Below, piece after piece: positions 52,587 through 61,333 of a DNA stretch of 64,000 nucleotides. The translations under genes were made by a program, and so were the position numbers. Source of the stretch: Pontibacillus halophilus JSM 076056 = DSM 19796 (GTDB lineage Bacteria; Bacillota; Bacilli; Bacillales; BH030062); contig NZ_AULI01000014.1 in NCBI RefSeq assembly GCF_000425205.1, forward strand, positions 1-64,000, in the 5' to 3' direction. Positions within the stretch are counted from its first letter, which is position 1. Each line of letters starts with the position of its first letter. The notes beneath the pieces were generated by a model. The model had not been told where the DNA came from and did no database searches. It saw only the letters and a program-made list of their open reading frames with translations.

Positions 52587-53397
52587 ATGCGTGTTCAAGG
52601 CGTCCGAGTAAATAGGCTGCCAGTAAGCCAGCAGCAAACGTAAGGACGCTTACGATTAAGGTTAGATCGAACGTAAGACCTGGATAAAGCACGAATACAG
52701 AACCAAAGACAAGCCCAATGATAAAGGCGTATGTCATATGAGGGAACTGGTTGAAAATATAATGGATGGCCTTTCCGCTCACAATAGCTCCAACTGCAAC
52801 ACCTGCACCCACAACGAACACAAGGCTTAATTGAAATTCTGACAAGGCGCGAATGACAGTTGGATACACCCCAATAATTAATAACAAGAACGAACCACTT
52901 ATCCCAGGTAGAAGCATAGCCATACTAGCCAGCCAGCCTGAGAAGAATAGTCCTAGAAACTGTGCCGTCGTTAAGCTTCCTGTCCACGCTTCAGGCTCAC
53001 CCGCTTGAAGCATATTTATGGAAGCAACAATGATAACCCCTACTCCCATGAACAAATAATGTTTCCCTTTAAATGTCTCTTTGAAATCTGCTTTCTTGAA
53101 CAGATACGGGATAACCCCAATAATGAGACCAAGGAAGAAGAACATCATCGGTCCTTCATGATTGGTATAGAGGTAGTCGATTAGACGACTAAGGAGTATA
53201 AAGCTTAACCCGACTCCTATAAGTAACGGGATGAAAAAGCCAATATAGCTCTTCCACTCGCGGCTAAAGATACCACTAATTGCTTGGATTAATCGTTCAT
53301 AAATGCCTAGGACTACAGCAATCGTTCCCCCACTAATTCCCGGGACCAAGTCGCTCGTTCCCATCAGCATTCCTCTGTATATGTTTCTCCACTCCAT
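52585..53397 (-). CDS. popT: DUF368 undecaprenyl-phosphate translocase PopT
   Basis: 270 aa from the ATG at 53397 (AAAGGAG upstream). Eight or so helices, with GTSDLVPGISGGTIAVVLGIYE near the N-terminus and a related LPGISGSFLLLIIGVY in the second half, the duplicated signature of DUF368. The family has been shown to recycle undecaprenyl phosphate across the membrane, notably under alkaline conditions. It starts within the 3' end of the DUF2254 gene (65-base overlap). Confidence 0.88.
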   Translation of the reverse strand: MEWRNIYRGMLMGTSDLVPGISGGTIAVVLGIYERLIQAISGIFSREWKSYIGFFIPLLIGVGLSFILLSRLIDYLYTNHEGPMMFFFLGLIIGVIPYLFKKADFKETFKGKHYLFMGVGVIIVASINMLQAGEPEAWTGSLTTAQFLGLFFSGWLASMAMLLPGISGSFLLLIIGVYPTVIRALSEFQLSLVFVVGAGVAVGAIVSGKAIHYIFNQFPHMTYAFIIGLVFGSVFVLYPGLTFDLTLIVSVLTFAAGLLAAYLLGRLEHA

Positions 53398-54748
53398 CGT
53401 GCTGATCTCCTTTACTGCGTAAGTTTGGTGCATCCTGATTACAAACGTTCGCAAGCTGATCTACAATCGTCTGGATTAAATTTAAGTCATAAGGGTCATA
53501 TCCCTCTTCTTCAATCCCACGCAAGATGTACATGCTGAAATTCCACACGGACTCCTTCACAGCTGGTCCATTTACCTTTGCTACCTTCACCATAGACTCA
53601 AGTACCCCATTCATCACGGATACGTCGTGCTTTCCGTATAGCCGAATTTGATAAAAGCTCTTATACAAGTATTCGTGATAAGGCTTCGGGTCCACAATTA
53701 CACGTAATTGCCCTTCTTGGTCTGTATAATATTTATTATACTTATACGAGCGCCCAAGCTCTGCTAGTAGGGTTCCAATCCGATTAATACAGTTCACAGC
53801 TGTATGAGGATCGTTGATTCCAGGTGAAATAGCCCGTAATGCAATCTCCACTAATTTCTGTATAGAGAATTCAATGTCTTGCACGTTCGTTCTCTCTTTG
53901 CCCACTAAAATATAATCTTGACTGTGATTGACGTCAACCTCTTTTTCCCCGTTCTTCCAATAAGAGAAGAGTGTTTCTCCTTTCTCGACGTAATCGCCTA
54001 CTTGAAATTGAAGGTGGACGACAAAATCATTCTCCGAGGCATATTGGATGAAAGGTTGTAAATTCATATGTTGGATGTACCCCGCTTCTTGAATGGGAAC
54101 ATCGTTACGCTCTACATGTTGCAACTGACGTATTTCTTCTTCATTCCAAGATTCATGTACGCCATACTTCTTATCTGAGAAAGACTGCTTAATGACGTTT
54201 AGGGTCTCATGCTGAATTTTCCCAATAAGATTATTCACTTGTACCCATCTTGCGGAGTGGTGAATGAATAACACAAAGAATCCTAAGCTGATTACGGTCA
54301 CCACGACTGTTAAGAAGGGGGTAATCAACATCCTCTTTCCGTCTTCTGTTAATAGAATGAGGTTCAGCAACGTATAGAGAAAAGCAAACACATATACGCC
54401 TAGTACGTGTTGAGTAATTCGGTCTGTCATAAAGTCTTGAAGTGTACGCGGAGAAAATTGAGATGAATACGTCGTGAGTACGACCATAATGGAGGAGAAG
54501 CTAATCGTTGTCATCGTTAAGGTTGCGGTTATAAGTGCTCCGTATAGTGTGGAAGCAATGCTCTTATTCGTTAAGAATAAATCGGGAATAACGTTCGAGA
54601 TCATCGGCACAAACCAAAGGTCCAATGCAGTTGAGATGGCTACAGCAACTATGGCTAGAACGCTGTAGATGGAGGGCTGAAACCAAAACGTGTCACGTAT
54701 CGAGAACTTCAGTTTCTTGCTTGTGTTTGAAGTTTGCTTTGCTGCCAT
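53333..54748 (-). CDS. DUF2254 membrane protein, copy A
   Basis: 471 aa. Four membrane helices in the first 180 residues, with TISFSSIMVVLTTYSSQFSPRTLQDFM the family hallmark, then a soluble C-terminal region containing LRAISPGINDPHTAVNCINRI. Function unknown. A paralogue is encoded at 61334. The terminal 22 codons are shared out of frame with popT. Confidence 0.88.
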   Translation of the reverse strand: MAAKQTSNTSKKLKFSIRDTFWFQPSIYSVLAIVAVAISTALDLWFVPMISNVIPDLFLTNKSIASTLYGALITATLTMTTISFSSIMVVLTTYSSQFSPRTLQDFMTDRITQHVLGVYVFAFLYTLLNLILLTEDGKRMLITPFLTVVVTVISLGFFVLFIHHSARWVQVNNLIGKIQHETLNVIKQSFSDKKYGVHESWNEEEIRQLQHVERNDVPIQEAGYIQHMNLQPFIQYASENDFVVHLQFQVGDYVEKGETLFSYWKNGEKEVDVNHSQDYILVGKERTNVQDIEFSIQKLVEIALRAISPGINDPHTAVNCINRIGTLLAELGRSYKYNKYYTDQEGQLRVIVDPKPYHEYLYKSFYQIRLYGKHDVSVMNGVLESMVKVAKVNGPAVKESVWNFSMYILRGIEEEGYDPYDLNLIQTIVDQLANVCNQDAPNLRSKGDQHDGVEKHIQRNADGNERLGPGN

Positions 54749-54778
54749 CGTCTTGCCTTCTTTCTGTAATGAGAGTAT

Positions 54779-54832
54779 AAAAAAAGTTTACCCCTGAACT
54801 GCACTCTTAAACCAAGAGTCATTCAGAGGTAA
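54779..54832 (-). terminator. Terminator of the ZIP transporter gene
   Basis: Minus-strand ACCTCTGAA..ACTCTT and AAGAGT..TTCAGGGGT form a long interrupted stem, then AAACTTTTTTTATA. Confidence 0.7.
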
Positions 54833-54845
54833 AACGTCTTTTCTC

Positions 54846-55655
54846 TTATCCTAAAGCCACATCCAATGTCATCATAACAGCAAATCCGATCATCAGGCTA
54901 ATCGATGCAAGCTCCACGTTCCCCTTCTCCTGTGAGCCGGGGATAATTTCCTTCGCAACAACAAAGATCATCGCACCAGCCGCAAAGCTAAGCGCATAAG
55001 GGAGGATCGGTTGAATGAAGATAACGGCTAACGCACCGATGACCGCTGAGATCGGTTCCACCATCCCAGAGAACTGTCCGTAGAAGAAACTCTTCTTCTT
55101 AGACATCCCATCACGGTGAAGCGGCATCGATACAGCTAGACCTTCAGGGAAGTTCTGGATTCCAATTCCGATTGCCAACGCAACAGCACCTGCAAGAGCA
55201 CTTTCAGTGAAGCCGTTCGCAAGGGCACCGAACGCAACACCAATGGCGAGGCCTTCAGGAATGTTATGAAGGGTAACAGAGAATACCAATAACGTCGTCC
55301 GTTTCCGAGCATCGCTACTTCCGATTCCGTACATATATTGTTTGTTTTCAAGTCTTGGAATTAATTTATCTACTACTAACAATAACGCCCCGCCAAGTAG
55401 AAAGCCGACTACAGCAGGAATATAGGCTGGAACCCCTTGCTCTTCTGCCATCTCAATTCCTGGTGCAAGCAAGGACCAGTAGCTGGCTGCAATCATAACT
55501 CCTCCTGCAAAGGCGAGCATGCTATCTAGAAACTTCTGATTCGTACCTTTAACGAAGAAAACGAGCGCAGCACCCGCAGCTGTCATCCCCCATGTAAACA
55601 ATGTTCCGATGAATGCTTGCATTACTGGATTTAGTTCTCTAAAGAAATCAATCAT
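54846..55655 (-). CDS. ZIP family divalent metal transporter
   Basis: 269 aa, eight helices. Metal-binding TM4 FSVTLHNIPEGLAIG (HNxPEG) and TM5 GIGIQNFPEGLAVS (NxPEG) are intact. The usual His-rich cytoplasmic loop is absent. Takes up zinc or a similar divalent ion. RBS GAGGTG. Confidence 0.93.
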   Translation of the reverse strand: MIDFFRELNPVMQAFIGTLFTWGMTAAGAALVFFVKGTNQKFLDSMLAFAGGVMIAASYWSLLAPGIEMAEEQGVPAYIPAVVGFLLGGALLLVVDKLIPRLENKQYMYGIGSSDARKRTTLLVFSVTLHNIPEGLAIGVAFGALANGFTESALAGAVALAIGIGIQNFPEGLAVSMPLHRDGMSKKKSFFYGQFSGMVEPISAVIGALAVIFIQPILPYALSFAAGAMIFVVAKEIIPGSQEKGNVELASISLMIGFAVMMTLDVALG

Positions 55656-55789
55656 ATGTGTTCACCTCGTTTTTTGTCGAATAAAATGATGTTTACCTAA
55701 TGCAACTTTTATTTTAAAGGGCAAAAATGAAATCCGTCAAACTTCTCGCTTTCTCGTTTCGTTTCGGGTGAATTCTTCGTGCCCAACAA

Positions 55790-55823
55790 TAAAAAAGCAA
55801 ACCCTAGTATTAGGATTTGCTTA
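55790..55823 (-). terminator. Terminator of the epimerase-like gene
   Basis: Minus-strand AGCAAATCCTA and TAGGGTTTGCT, then TTTTTATT. Confidence 0.85.
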
Positions 55824-55834
55824 AACTTGAACAC

Positions 55835-56827
55835 TTATGAATGATTCGAGAATCGCTGAATGAGATCCGCTTCCTTGCCTGGTTCTAAACCAACTTTAAC
55901 CATGGTGCGTTCCGACTGTGACTCAAACCATTCACGTGTAGCTTCTACCGTGTTCTCAACAGAACGGAACGTTAACCCTTTTTCACGCGCACGCTTATTC
56001 TCTACTAGTATAAAGCCATAAGGATAATCCTCTGATTTCGGGAGCCATAGTGGCAAGTCCTTGAAAGGTTGCACATTGTGCTCAAGCAAGAATTCATCTT
56101 GAATCCAATTTTCTTGAGCATTTGGATTCAGTTCTTTCAAAGTCTCAACGAACTTCTCCATCGTCAACTCTTGTTCAAATCCTGCCGCATTGTACGTCCC
56201 ATTCTCTTTGGATTCTGTCATTCTAACGGTCCACTCAGCCAAATCACGTACATCAATCCATTGCAAAGGACGTGAACGTTCACCAGGGATGAGGACCTGG
56301 CCGCCTCTTTGGAACCTCATGACCCAGTACGTAAATCGGTCCGTTGGATCATCTGGCCCCACTACAATCCCTGGACGAATAATGAGATGGTTCGTTTTAA
56401 AATATTCTTTCACCTTTTCCTCTGCCTTTGCTTTTAAAGGACCATATGTCTCACTGTTCACTTCTGCCCTATCCTCTTTTAATTTCGCAAGGGGAGCATC
56501 TTCCTCTACATGTTTCTTTCTAAAGTTCTCATACACGGATATAGTGGAGATGAACACATATTGCTTCACTTGCTGTTGGAGCAACTTAGCTGTCCGCTCT
56601 ACTGCATCAGGTGTATAACCTGTAGCATCAATAACCACATCCCAATCGCGATTCTTCAAACTTTCTACATCCGAATCGCGGTCACCTACTAATTTCTCTG
56701 CTTGCGGGAACAACTCTTGATTGGTTCTTCCTCTGTTAAATAACGTAACTTTGTGACCCCGTTCAATCGCTGCCTCGACTATGTGGCGCCCAACAAATAC
56801 AGTGCCACCTAATACAAGTATATTCAC
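55835..56827 (-). CDS. Extended SDR, NAD-dependent epimerase/reductase family
   Basis: 330 aa. LVLGGTVFVGRHIV (nucleotide binding), LFNRGRTNQELFP, VGDRDSD, VIDATGYTPD and FISTISVYENF. A tyrosine-lysine pair is not in the classical YxxxK form (the region reads ETYGPLKAKAEEKV, YxxLK). Resembles plant CSP41/isoflavone-reductase-like bacterial proteins. Function unknown. Confidence 0.83.
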   Translation of the reverse strand: MNILVLGGTVFVGRHIVEAAIERGHKVTLFNRGRTNQELFPQAEKLVGDRDSDVESLKNRDWDVVIDATGYTPDAVERTAKLLQQQVKQYVFISTISVYENFRKKHVEEDAPLAKLKEDRAEVNSETYGPLKAKAEEKVKEYFKTNHLIIRPGIVVGPDDPTDRFTYWVMRFQRGGQVLIPGERSRPLQWIDVRDLAEWTVRMTESKENGTYNAAGFEQELTMEKFVETLKELNPNAQENWIQDEFLLEHNVQPFKDLPLWLPKSEDYPYGFILVENKRAREKGLTFRSVENTVEATREWFESQSERTMVKVGLEPGKEADLIQRFSNHS

Positions 56828-56907
56828 TCTATAGACCTCCCTATCTCATATAGCGCTTAGAGAATATTTATCTAATTTCGACTAGCCTCAAACTTCTGGA
56901 TAGGTGG

Positions 56908-57828
56908 TTATCCAAACCATTTGGGTTGCATCCTTGTGAAACCATCATGGTCTTCTAGTATGCGGAGCAATCGGTTTCGGCTCTCTTCCATATGGGTGTC
57001 CCCCATCTGGTACGACCAATATAAATCAGCTTTAAACACCATCGCCGCATAAAGGGAATAACGCGTCCAGAATTCAGGTAAAGGGTCGTCTTCAAAGTAA
57101 CCGTGAATCTGACCTGTTGAGAAAGACGGGCTTTGCTGACTAGAAAACAGCGCTAATTTGTAGAATTCATGATGTGGGTCTCCCCACTCGTAGCGATCAA
57201 AATCAACGATGGCCGCAAGGTGTTCATCTTTCACAAGTAGGTTTGATAAATGATAATCATCGTGCATAAATACAACGGGACGATGGGTCATCAAATAAGC
57301 TTTCTTCTTTATAAAGTTCTCTAACCCCTCTACTGGAATCCCAGCATAAACATGGTCTGGAACTTCCTTGAAACGCTTCTGATATCGTTTGTATTTGTCC
57401 ATCCGATAATCAAACCACGTTTCTTTTGGATCTCTCTTTCTTAGACGGTGTATAGCCTTTAGCTGCTTACCCGCTTCAACCCCAAGATCATATTGGTTCT
57501 CTTTGGAAAGCTCCGTAATCTGTCGTTCAGCTTCCGTCCCCTCAATCCATTCAAATAGCTGCACACACACTTGTTGTTCTTCATCTGAAATAAAGTTGAT
57601 CGGTTTAGGCAGTTGTACCCCTTGGTGATACAACTCCTCCAACAACTCAAACATCTCTTTCTTTTCATTCATTTCTTTTATTGAGCTTGCTTTCGCAAAG
57701 TAGCTCTTCCCCTGTTCGTCCGTGACGTGCCACTTATAATCATGTGAGTAACCTCGTGAGATTTCCTCTATGTTCTTTACTTCATCCCCTAAACATTTTT
57801 CAATTGGGCGATTCATGATATTTGGCAT
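56908..57828 (-). CDS. Aminoglycoside phosphotransferase (APH) family kinase
   Basis: 306 aa from the ATG at 57828 (GGGGAGG 8 bases upstream). Catalytic loop VFMHDDYHLSNLL (HxDxxxxN form, near residue 198) and metal-binding VDFDRYEWGDP. The family includes antibiotic kinases but also sugar and choline kinases; a resistance role should not be assumed. A cre-like sequence is upstream. Confidence 0.85.
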   Translation of the reverse strand: MPNIMNRPIEKCLGDEVKNIEEISRGYSHDYKWHVTDEQGKSYFAKASSIKEMNEKKEMFELLEELYHQGVQLPKPINFISDEEQQVCVQLFEWIEGTEAERQITELSKENQYDLGVEAGKQLKAIHRLRKRDPKETWFDYRMDKYKRYQKRFKEVPDHVYAGIPVEGLENFIKKKAYLMTHRPVVFMHDDYHLSNLLVKDEHLAAIVDFDRYEWGDPHHEFYKLALFSSQQSPSFSTGQIHGYFEDDPLPEFWTRYSLYAAMVFKADLYWSYQMGDTHMEESRNRLLRILEDHDGFTRMQPKWFG

Positions 57829-57865
57829 GTTAGCATCCTCCCCTCTCCCACCTTTTAAAATTAAA

Positions 57866-57880
57866 TACAAACGCTTTCAT
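57866..57880 (-). promoter_or_regulatory. Possible CcpA (cre) site
   Basis: Minus-strand ATGAAAGCGTTTGTA matches the cre pattern WTGNAANCGNWNNCW at all but one fixed position, 38 bases upstream of the APH-family gene. Confidence 0.35.
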
Positions 57881-57926
57881 TTCCTTCTAGAAAAACAAAG
57901 AAAGTTAAAAATTTAACACAATTAAT

Positions 57927-57954
57927 AAAGGGACTGCATGTACAGTCCCTTTTC
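57927..57954. terminator. Terminator of the flavodoxin-like gene
   Basis: AAGGGACTG / CAGTCCCTT with six-base loop; TTTATTAATT follows on the minus strand. Confidence 0.8.
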
Positions 57955-57960
57955 CCGTTT

Positions 57961-58581
57961 TTATACGTTTCCATCAGCTGGAATCGGATTTTCTTTTAGA
58001 ATTCTCGCCATATGCGTCATATTGTACGCAAGCATCTTCGCGTGTCCTGTCGTAAACTCATTTTGACGTCCCCCTGCTTCGATGAAGGATGCTCCAGGTC
58101 CAGCTTCTCCTACCCAGTACGTATCGACATTAGGAGGAATAGTAAAGCCAATATGGGACATTCCATATAGAATCGATCGAGCAGCTTGCTTTGCCCCGTC
58201 TTCATTACCTGTAATAATTGTTCCAGCAACTTTATTGTAGTAAACCGGCTGCCCTTCTTCGTTCGTGACGCCGGTACTGCCATAAAGACGTTCCATTAAT
58301 AATGAGGCTACACTGCTTTTCTCACCAAGCCATAACGGCGTTCCCACAATGACTATATCTGCTACTTTAACTCGTTCAAATAACTGTGGCCATTGATCTC
58401 CTTCTCCAAGATCATAATCCACACCGTACGCTAACCGATAATCGGCTATACGGATGGTTTCCACTTCAACATTTAACTCTCGGAAATGATTAAACACTTC
58501 TTCTGCTAATGCCTGTGTATTAGATTGGTGATCGCTCCCCTTTAAAGAAGCGTTCAGGAATAGTGCTTTCATATTCGACAT
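57961..58581 (-). CDS. Flavodoxin-like NAD(P)H-dependent FMN reductase family
   Basis: 206 aa. FMN phosphate-loop region LFLNASLKGSDHQSNT, VIVGTPLWLGEKSSV and ITGNEDGAKQ are typical of NADPH-dependent FMN reductase/flavodoxin-fold oxidoreductases. RBS AGGAGG. The -10 region shares a 14-base motif (13 matches) with the MarR gene promoter, so quinone or electrophile response is possible. Confidence 0.87.
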   Translation of the reverse strand: MSNMKALFLNASLKGSDHQSNTQALAEEVFNHFRELNVEVETIRIADYRLAYGVDYDLGEGDQWPQLFERVKVADIVIVGTPLWLGEKSSVASLLMERLYGSTGVTNEEGQPVYYNKVAGTIITGNEDGAKQAARSILYGMSHIGFTIPPNVDTYWVGEAGPGASFIEAGGRQNEFTTGHAKMLAYNMTHMARILKENPIPADGNV

Positions 58582-58601
58582 GAACGACGCCTCCTATATA
58601 T

Positions 58602-58615
58602 TCAATATAGACGCA
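58602..58615 (-). promoter_or_regulatory. Shared MarR-type motif at the flavodoxin promoter
   Basis: TCAATATAGACGCA (plus strand) versus TCAGTATAGACGCA at 24173-24186. In both, the minus strand gives TGCGTC then a -10 box (TATATT or TATACT). Here the motif lies in a CTATAT/ATATAG dyad (58594-58610). Confidence 0.5.
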
Positions 58616-58716
58616 GTTCCCCTAATTTCCACGTCTTACACGCTTATGAACCGATTGGTAGCCGTTCTCGTCATTTCCTTCACTATTTCCCCGGAAATTG
58701 TTGAATAGGAAGCTGA

Positions 58717-58989
58717 TTATTCGACATCATGCTTCTCTTTCAACTGTTGAGGAGCCATCTTTACGATTTGTTGTAGAATAAAGGTGAAGATAGCCACATC
58801 ATCTAAGATTCCAAAGAAAGCAATTACATCTGGAATCAAATCAAGCGGAAGTAGGAAATACCCAATGATGAGGCCAACAGAAATGACTTTATTGACGTTC
58901 TTTACTTCTTTAGATAGGAAGAAATCTTTCAAAAAGGGAATGGATTTATGAAAACGAAACAAGAATCGGATTCTTCGAAAAAACCTCAT
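58717..58989 (-). CDS. YkvA/DUF1232 family small membrane protein
   Basis: 90 aa from the ATG at 58989 (AAAGGAGG). GYFLLPLDLIPDVIAFFGILDDVAI is the DUF1232 signature (PxDLIPD). Basic N-terminus and hydrophobic centre. Function unknown. Confidence 0.88.
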   Translation of the reverse strand: MRFFRRIRFLFRFHKSIPFLKDFFLSKEVKNVNKVISVGLIIGYFLLPLDLIPDVIAFFGILDDVAIFTFILQQIVKMAPQQLKEKHDVE

Positions 58990-59040
58990 CAACTACCCTC
59001 CTTTATCGTTACACATTCTATATTCCCTAGGTACAGAGAT

Positions 59041-59080
59041 TGAAAAACGCTCAGAGTTCATTTGATGAACTCTGAGCGTA
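59041..59080 (-). terminator. Terminator of the aldehyde dehydrogenase gene
   Basis: ACGCTCAGAGTTCAT / ATGAACTCTGAGCGT, 15-bp perfect stem, then TTTTTC on the minus strand. Confidence 0.85.
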
Positions 59081-59142
59081 ATCTATACGGGGTCTATATC
59101 TCTTCTTCAGACTACTGACACGTGTTGTGGCAATTAAACCTA

Positions 59143-60597
59143 TTAAAACGGATATTGGCGGTATTCGCTTTGAACACTAATCCACTTCACTGTAGTGAAT
59201 TTATCAAGTGCCCACTCTCCGTTGAAGCGTCCAATGCCGGACTGTTTCTCTCCACCAAAGGCTACATGGCTTTCATCGTTAACAGACTGGTCGTTAATGT
59301 GAATCATACCCGTCTCGATTCGTTTCGCCACTTCCATACCTCTGAATCGGTCTTCTGTAAATACAGAGCCGCTTAAGCCGTAGATTGAATTGTTCGCTTC
59401 CTCAATTGCTTCTTCTTCACTTCCAACTTTCATCAACGCAGCAACTGGTCCGAAGATTTCATTCTTAGCAATCGGCATATCACCTGTAACATTGCCAAGT
59501 ACAGTTGGAGCCATTAGATTGCCCTTCGTCTCGCCACTTACGAGCTTTTCTGCACCTTGTTGGATACTTTCTTCAACATCCTTTTCAATGCGTTCAACTG
59601 CATCACGGTTAATAACCGGACCGACTACCGTATCTTGTTCAGATGGATCGCCAAATTTTAAGCCTTGTATTTTCTTCGTGAATTTATCTACAAATTCGTC
59701 GTAAACGTTCTCGTGAATGATCATTCTGTTCAACGACATACAAATCTGACCTTGGTGAAGGAACTTACCGAAGGCAGCTGCTTCGACAGCTTGGTCAATA
59801 TTAGCATCTTCTAGCACAAGCATAGCGTTATTCCCACCTAGCTCGAGCGCTGTTTCTTTAATGTGCTTCCCAGCTAATTCACCAATATGGCTGCCAACTT
59901 CTGTAGAGCCGGTGAATGAGATTACTTTCGGTGTTTCATGTGTAACAAATTCATCACCAATTTCAGAACCGCGCCCTACCACGACATTCACGACACCTTT
60001 AGGGAAGCCTGCTTGTTCAAATAATTCAGCGATTAAGAGTCCTGATGTAATCGGTGTATCAGACGCAGGCTTTACAACAACCGTATTCCCTGTTGCAATT
60101 GCTGGTGCAATGGAGCGAAGTGCTAAGTGGAATGGGAAATTCCATGGTCCAATTACCCCTACAACGCCTTTAGGACCGCGGTGAACAAAGTTGTTCTTAC
60201 CAGGTACGTTTGAGGGAATAATGGTTCCTTCCATACGCGTTGGGAAGGACATGGATTCCTTCACTACAGCAAAGGCCGCATTGAATTCAACTTGAGATTT
60301 AATCCTTGTACTTCCAGATTCTTTAACAAGCCAATCAATAATCTCTTCTTTATTCTCTCGCATGACTTTAAGTAACGATTCAAAGTAAGCTTGTTGCTTT
60401 GCAGGGAGCAAGGATTGCCATTCTTTTTGTGCGACCTCCGCACTCTTATATGCATGGTCTAAATCTTCCTTGTTTGCTGATTGAATCACATTAATTGTTT
60501 CTTCAGAATATGGATTGACGTTCTCAATCGTTTTCTCACTGGAGCCGTTCATCCACTCTCCATTTATATATTGCTTCGTGAATTTATCCGCGTTCAT
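59143..60597 (-). CDS. NAD(P)-dependent aldehyde dehydrogenase
   Basis: 484 aa. Active-site glutamate in TALELGGNNAML, catalytic cysteine in HQGQICMSLNR, and cofactor motif SFTGSTEVG; IGPWNFPFHLAL near residue 150. Closest in character to YfmT/benzaldehyde dehydrogenase-type enzymes of Bacillus. RBS GGAGGG. A sigma-B-like promoter lies 43 bases upstream, similar in concept to stress-induced aldehyde dehydrogenases of Bacillus. Confidence 0.92.
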   Translation of the reverse strand: MNADKFTKQYINGEWMNGSSEKTIENVNPYSEETINVIQSANKEDLDHAYKSAEVAQKEWQSLLPAKQQAYFESLLKVMRENKEEIIDWLVKESGSTRIKSQVEFNAAFAVVKESMSFPTRMEGTIIPSNVPGKNNFVHRGPKGVVGVIGPWNFPFHLALRSIAPAIATGNTVVVKPASDTPITSGLLIAELFEQAGFPKGVVNVVVGRGSEIGDEFVTHETPKVISFTGSTEVGSHIGELAGKHIKETALELGGNNAMLVLEDANIDQAVEAAAFGKFLHQGQICMSLNRMIIHENVYDEFVDKFTKKIQGLKFGDPSEQDTVVGPVINRDAVERIEKDVEESIQQGAEKLVSGETKGNLMAPTVLGNVTGDMPIAKNEIFGPVAALMKVGSEEEAIEEANNSIYGLSGSVFTEDRFRGMEVAKRIETGMIHINDQSVNDESHVAFGGEKQSGIGRFNGEWALDKFTTVKWISVQSEYRQYPF

Positions 60598-60639
60598 GTC
60601 TTTCCCTCCTACTCAAAATTAAGTCTTACATCCTTAGGT

Positions 60640-60664
60640 ATACCACCTGTATAAGTTCTGAAAC
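60640..60664 (-). promoter_or_regulatory. Probable sigma-B promoter of the aldehyde dehydrogenase
   Basis: Minus-strand GTTTCA (60664-60659), a 13-bp spacer, TGGTAT (60645-60640): 10 of 12 matches to GTTTAA/GGGTAT. Confidence 0.5.
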
Positions 60665-60776
60665 AGTCTCCTGCTCACGGGCATGCTCTACTTCATTAAC
60701 GTTCCTCGCAGTCACGTGCATTATGTAGAGATTCTAAAAGAACGAGTTTGGGTACTCTTCTCTCACCTTCTCTATG

Positions 60777-61217
60777 CTAGTTGATGACCATATCTATGTG
60801 TGGGATACCATCATCTAAATACGTCTCACTAATTGCCTGAAAACCGAATGACTCATAAAAAGATTTTAAGTATGCTTGTGCTTGTATTTGAATACAACGT
60901 TCTCCAAATAGATTCTTAATTTGATTTATTCCTTCTTGAAACACAAGTCGGCCGTATCCTCTTCCCCGATAGCCTTGTGTCACCAACGTCCTCCCTATTG
61001 AGGCTTTGTCATAACGTACCCCGCCTCTGAAGATTCTACAATAAGCAGCTAATTGTCCTTCGTCTTCCATCCATATATGAATAGCCTCAGGGTCGGCTCC
61101 ATCTACTTCTGGATACGGACATTGCTGCTCAACGACGAAGACATTGACCCGCTCTTTGATAATCATATGTAGTTCCTCTACAGTTAGTTGGCTATAGCTT
61201 CTAATGTGCCAATTCAC
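60777..61217 (-). CDS. ElaA-like GNAT acetyltransferase
   Basis: 146 aa from the GTG at 61217, which suits both the RBS spacing and the usual ElaA N-terminus (NWHIRSYSQLTVEEL). FVVEQQCPYPEVDGAD is the ElaA hallmark, and IGRTLVTQGYRGRGYGRLVF the acetyl-CoA-binding motif. Substrate unknown. Confidence 0.88.
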   Translation of the reverse strand: MNWHIRSYSQLTVEELHMIIKERVNVFVVEQQCPYPEVDGADPEAIHIWMEDEGQLAAYCRIFRGGVRYDKASIGRTLVTQGYRGRGYGRLVFQEGINQIKNLFGERCIQIQAQAYLKSFYESFGFQAISETYLDDGIPHIDMVIN

Positions 61218-61333
61218 ACCCATCACTCCCTATCATTCATTCCTTATACGTTATCACAGTTTCTGGTTTCTGGAATAGCTCAGTTGGGAATACCTTAGGA
61301 GAAAAAAGAATCTGGTTAAAGGAGGACAAAATC

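Noticed and set aside
55693-55708. MntR/Zur-like sequence GTTTACCTAATGCAAC before the ZIP transporter gene
   Set aside because: Only four of eight dyad positions pair, and it fits neither regulator's consensus well enough to call.
56908-57828. APH-family kinase as an antibiotic-resistance gene
   Set aside because: The fold is shared by many metabolic kinases; no resistance context, mobile element or transferred-base signature surrounds it.
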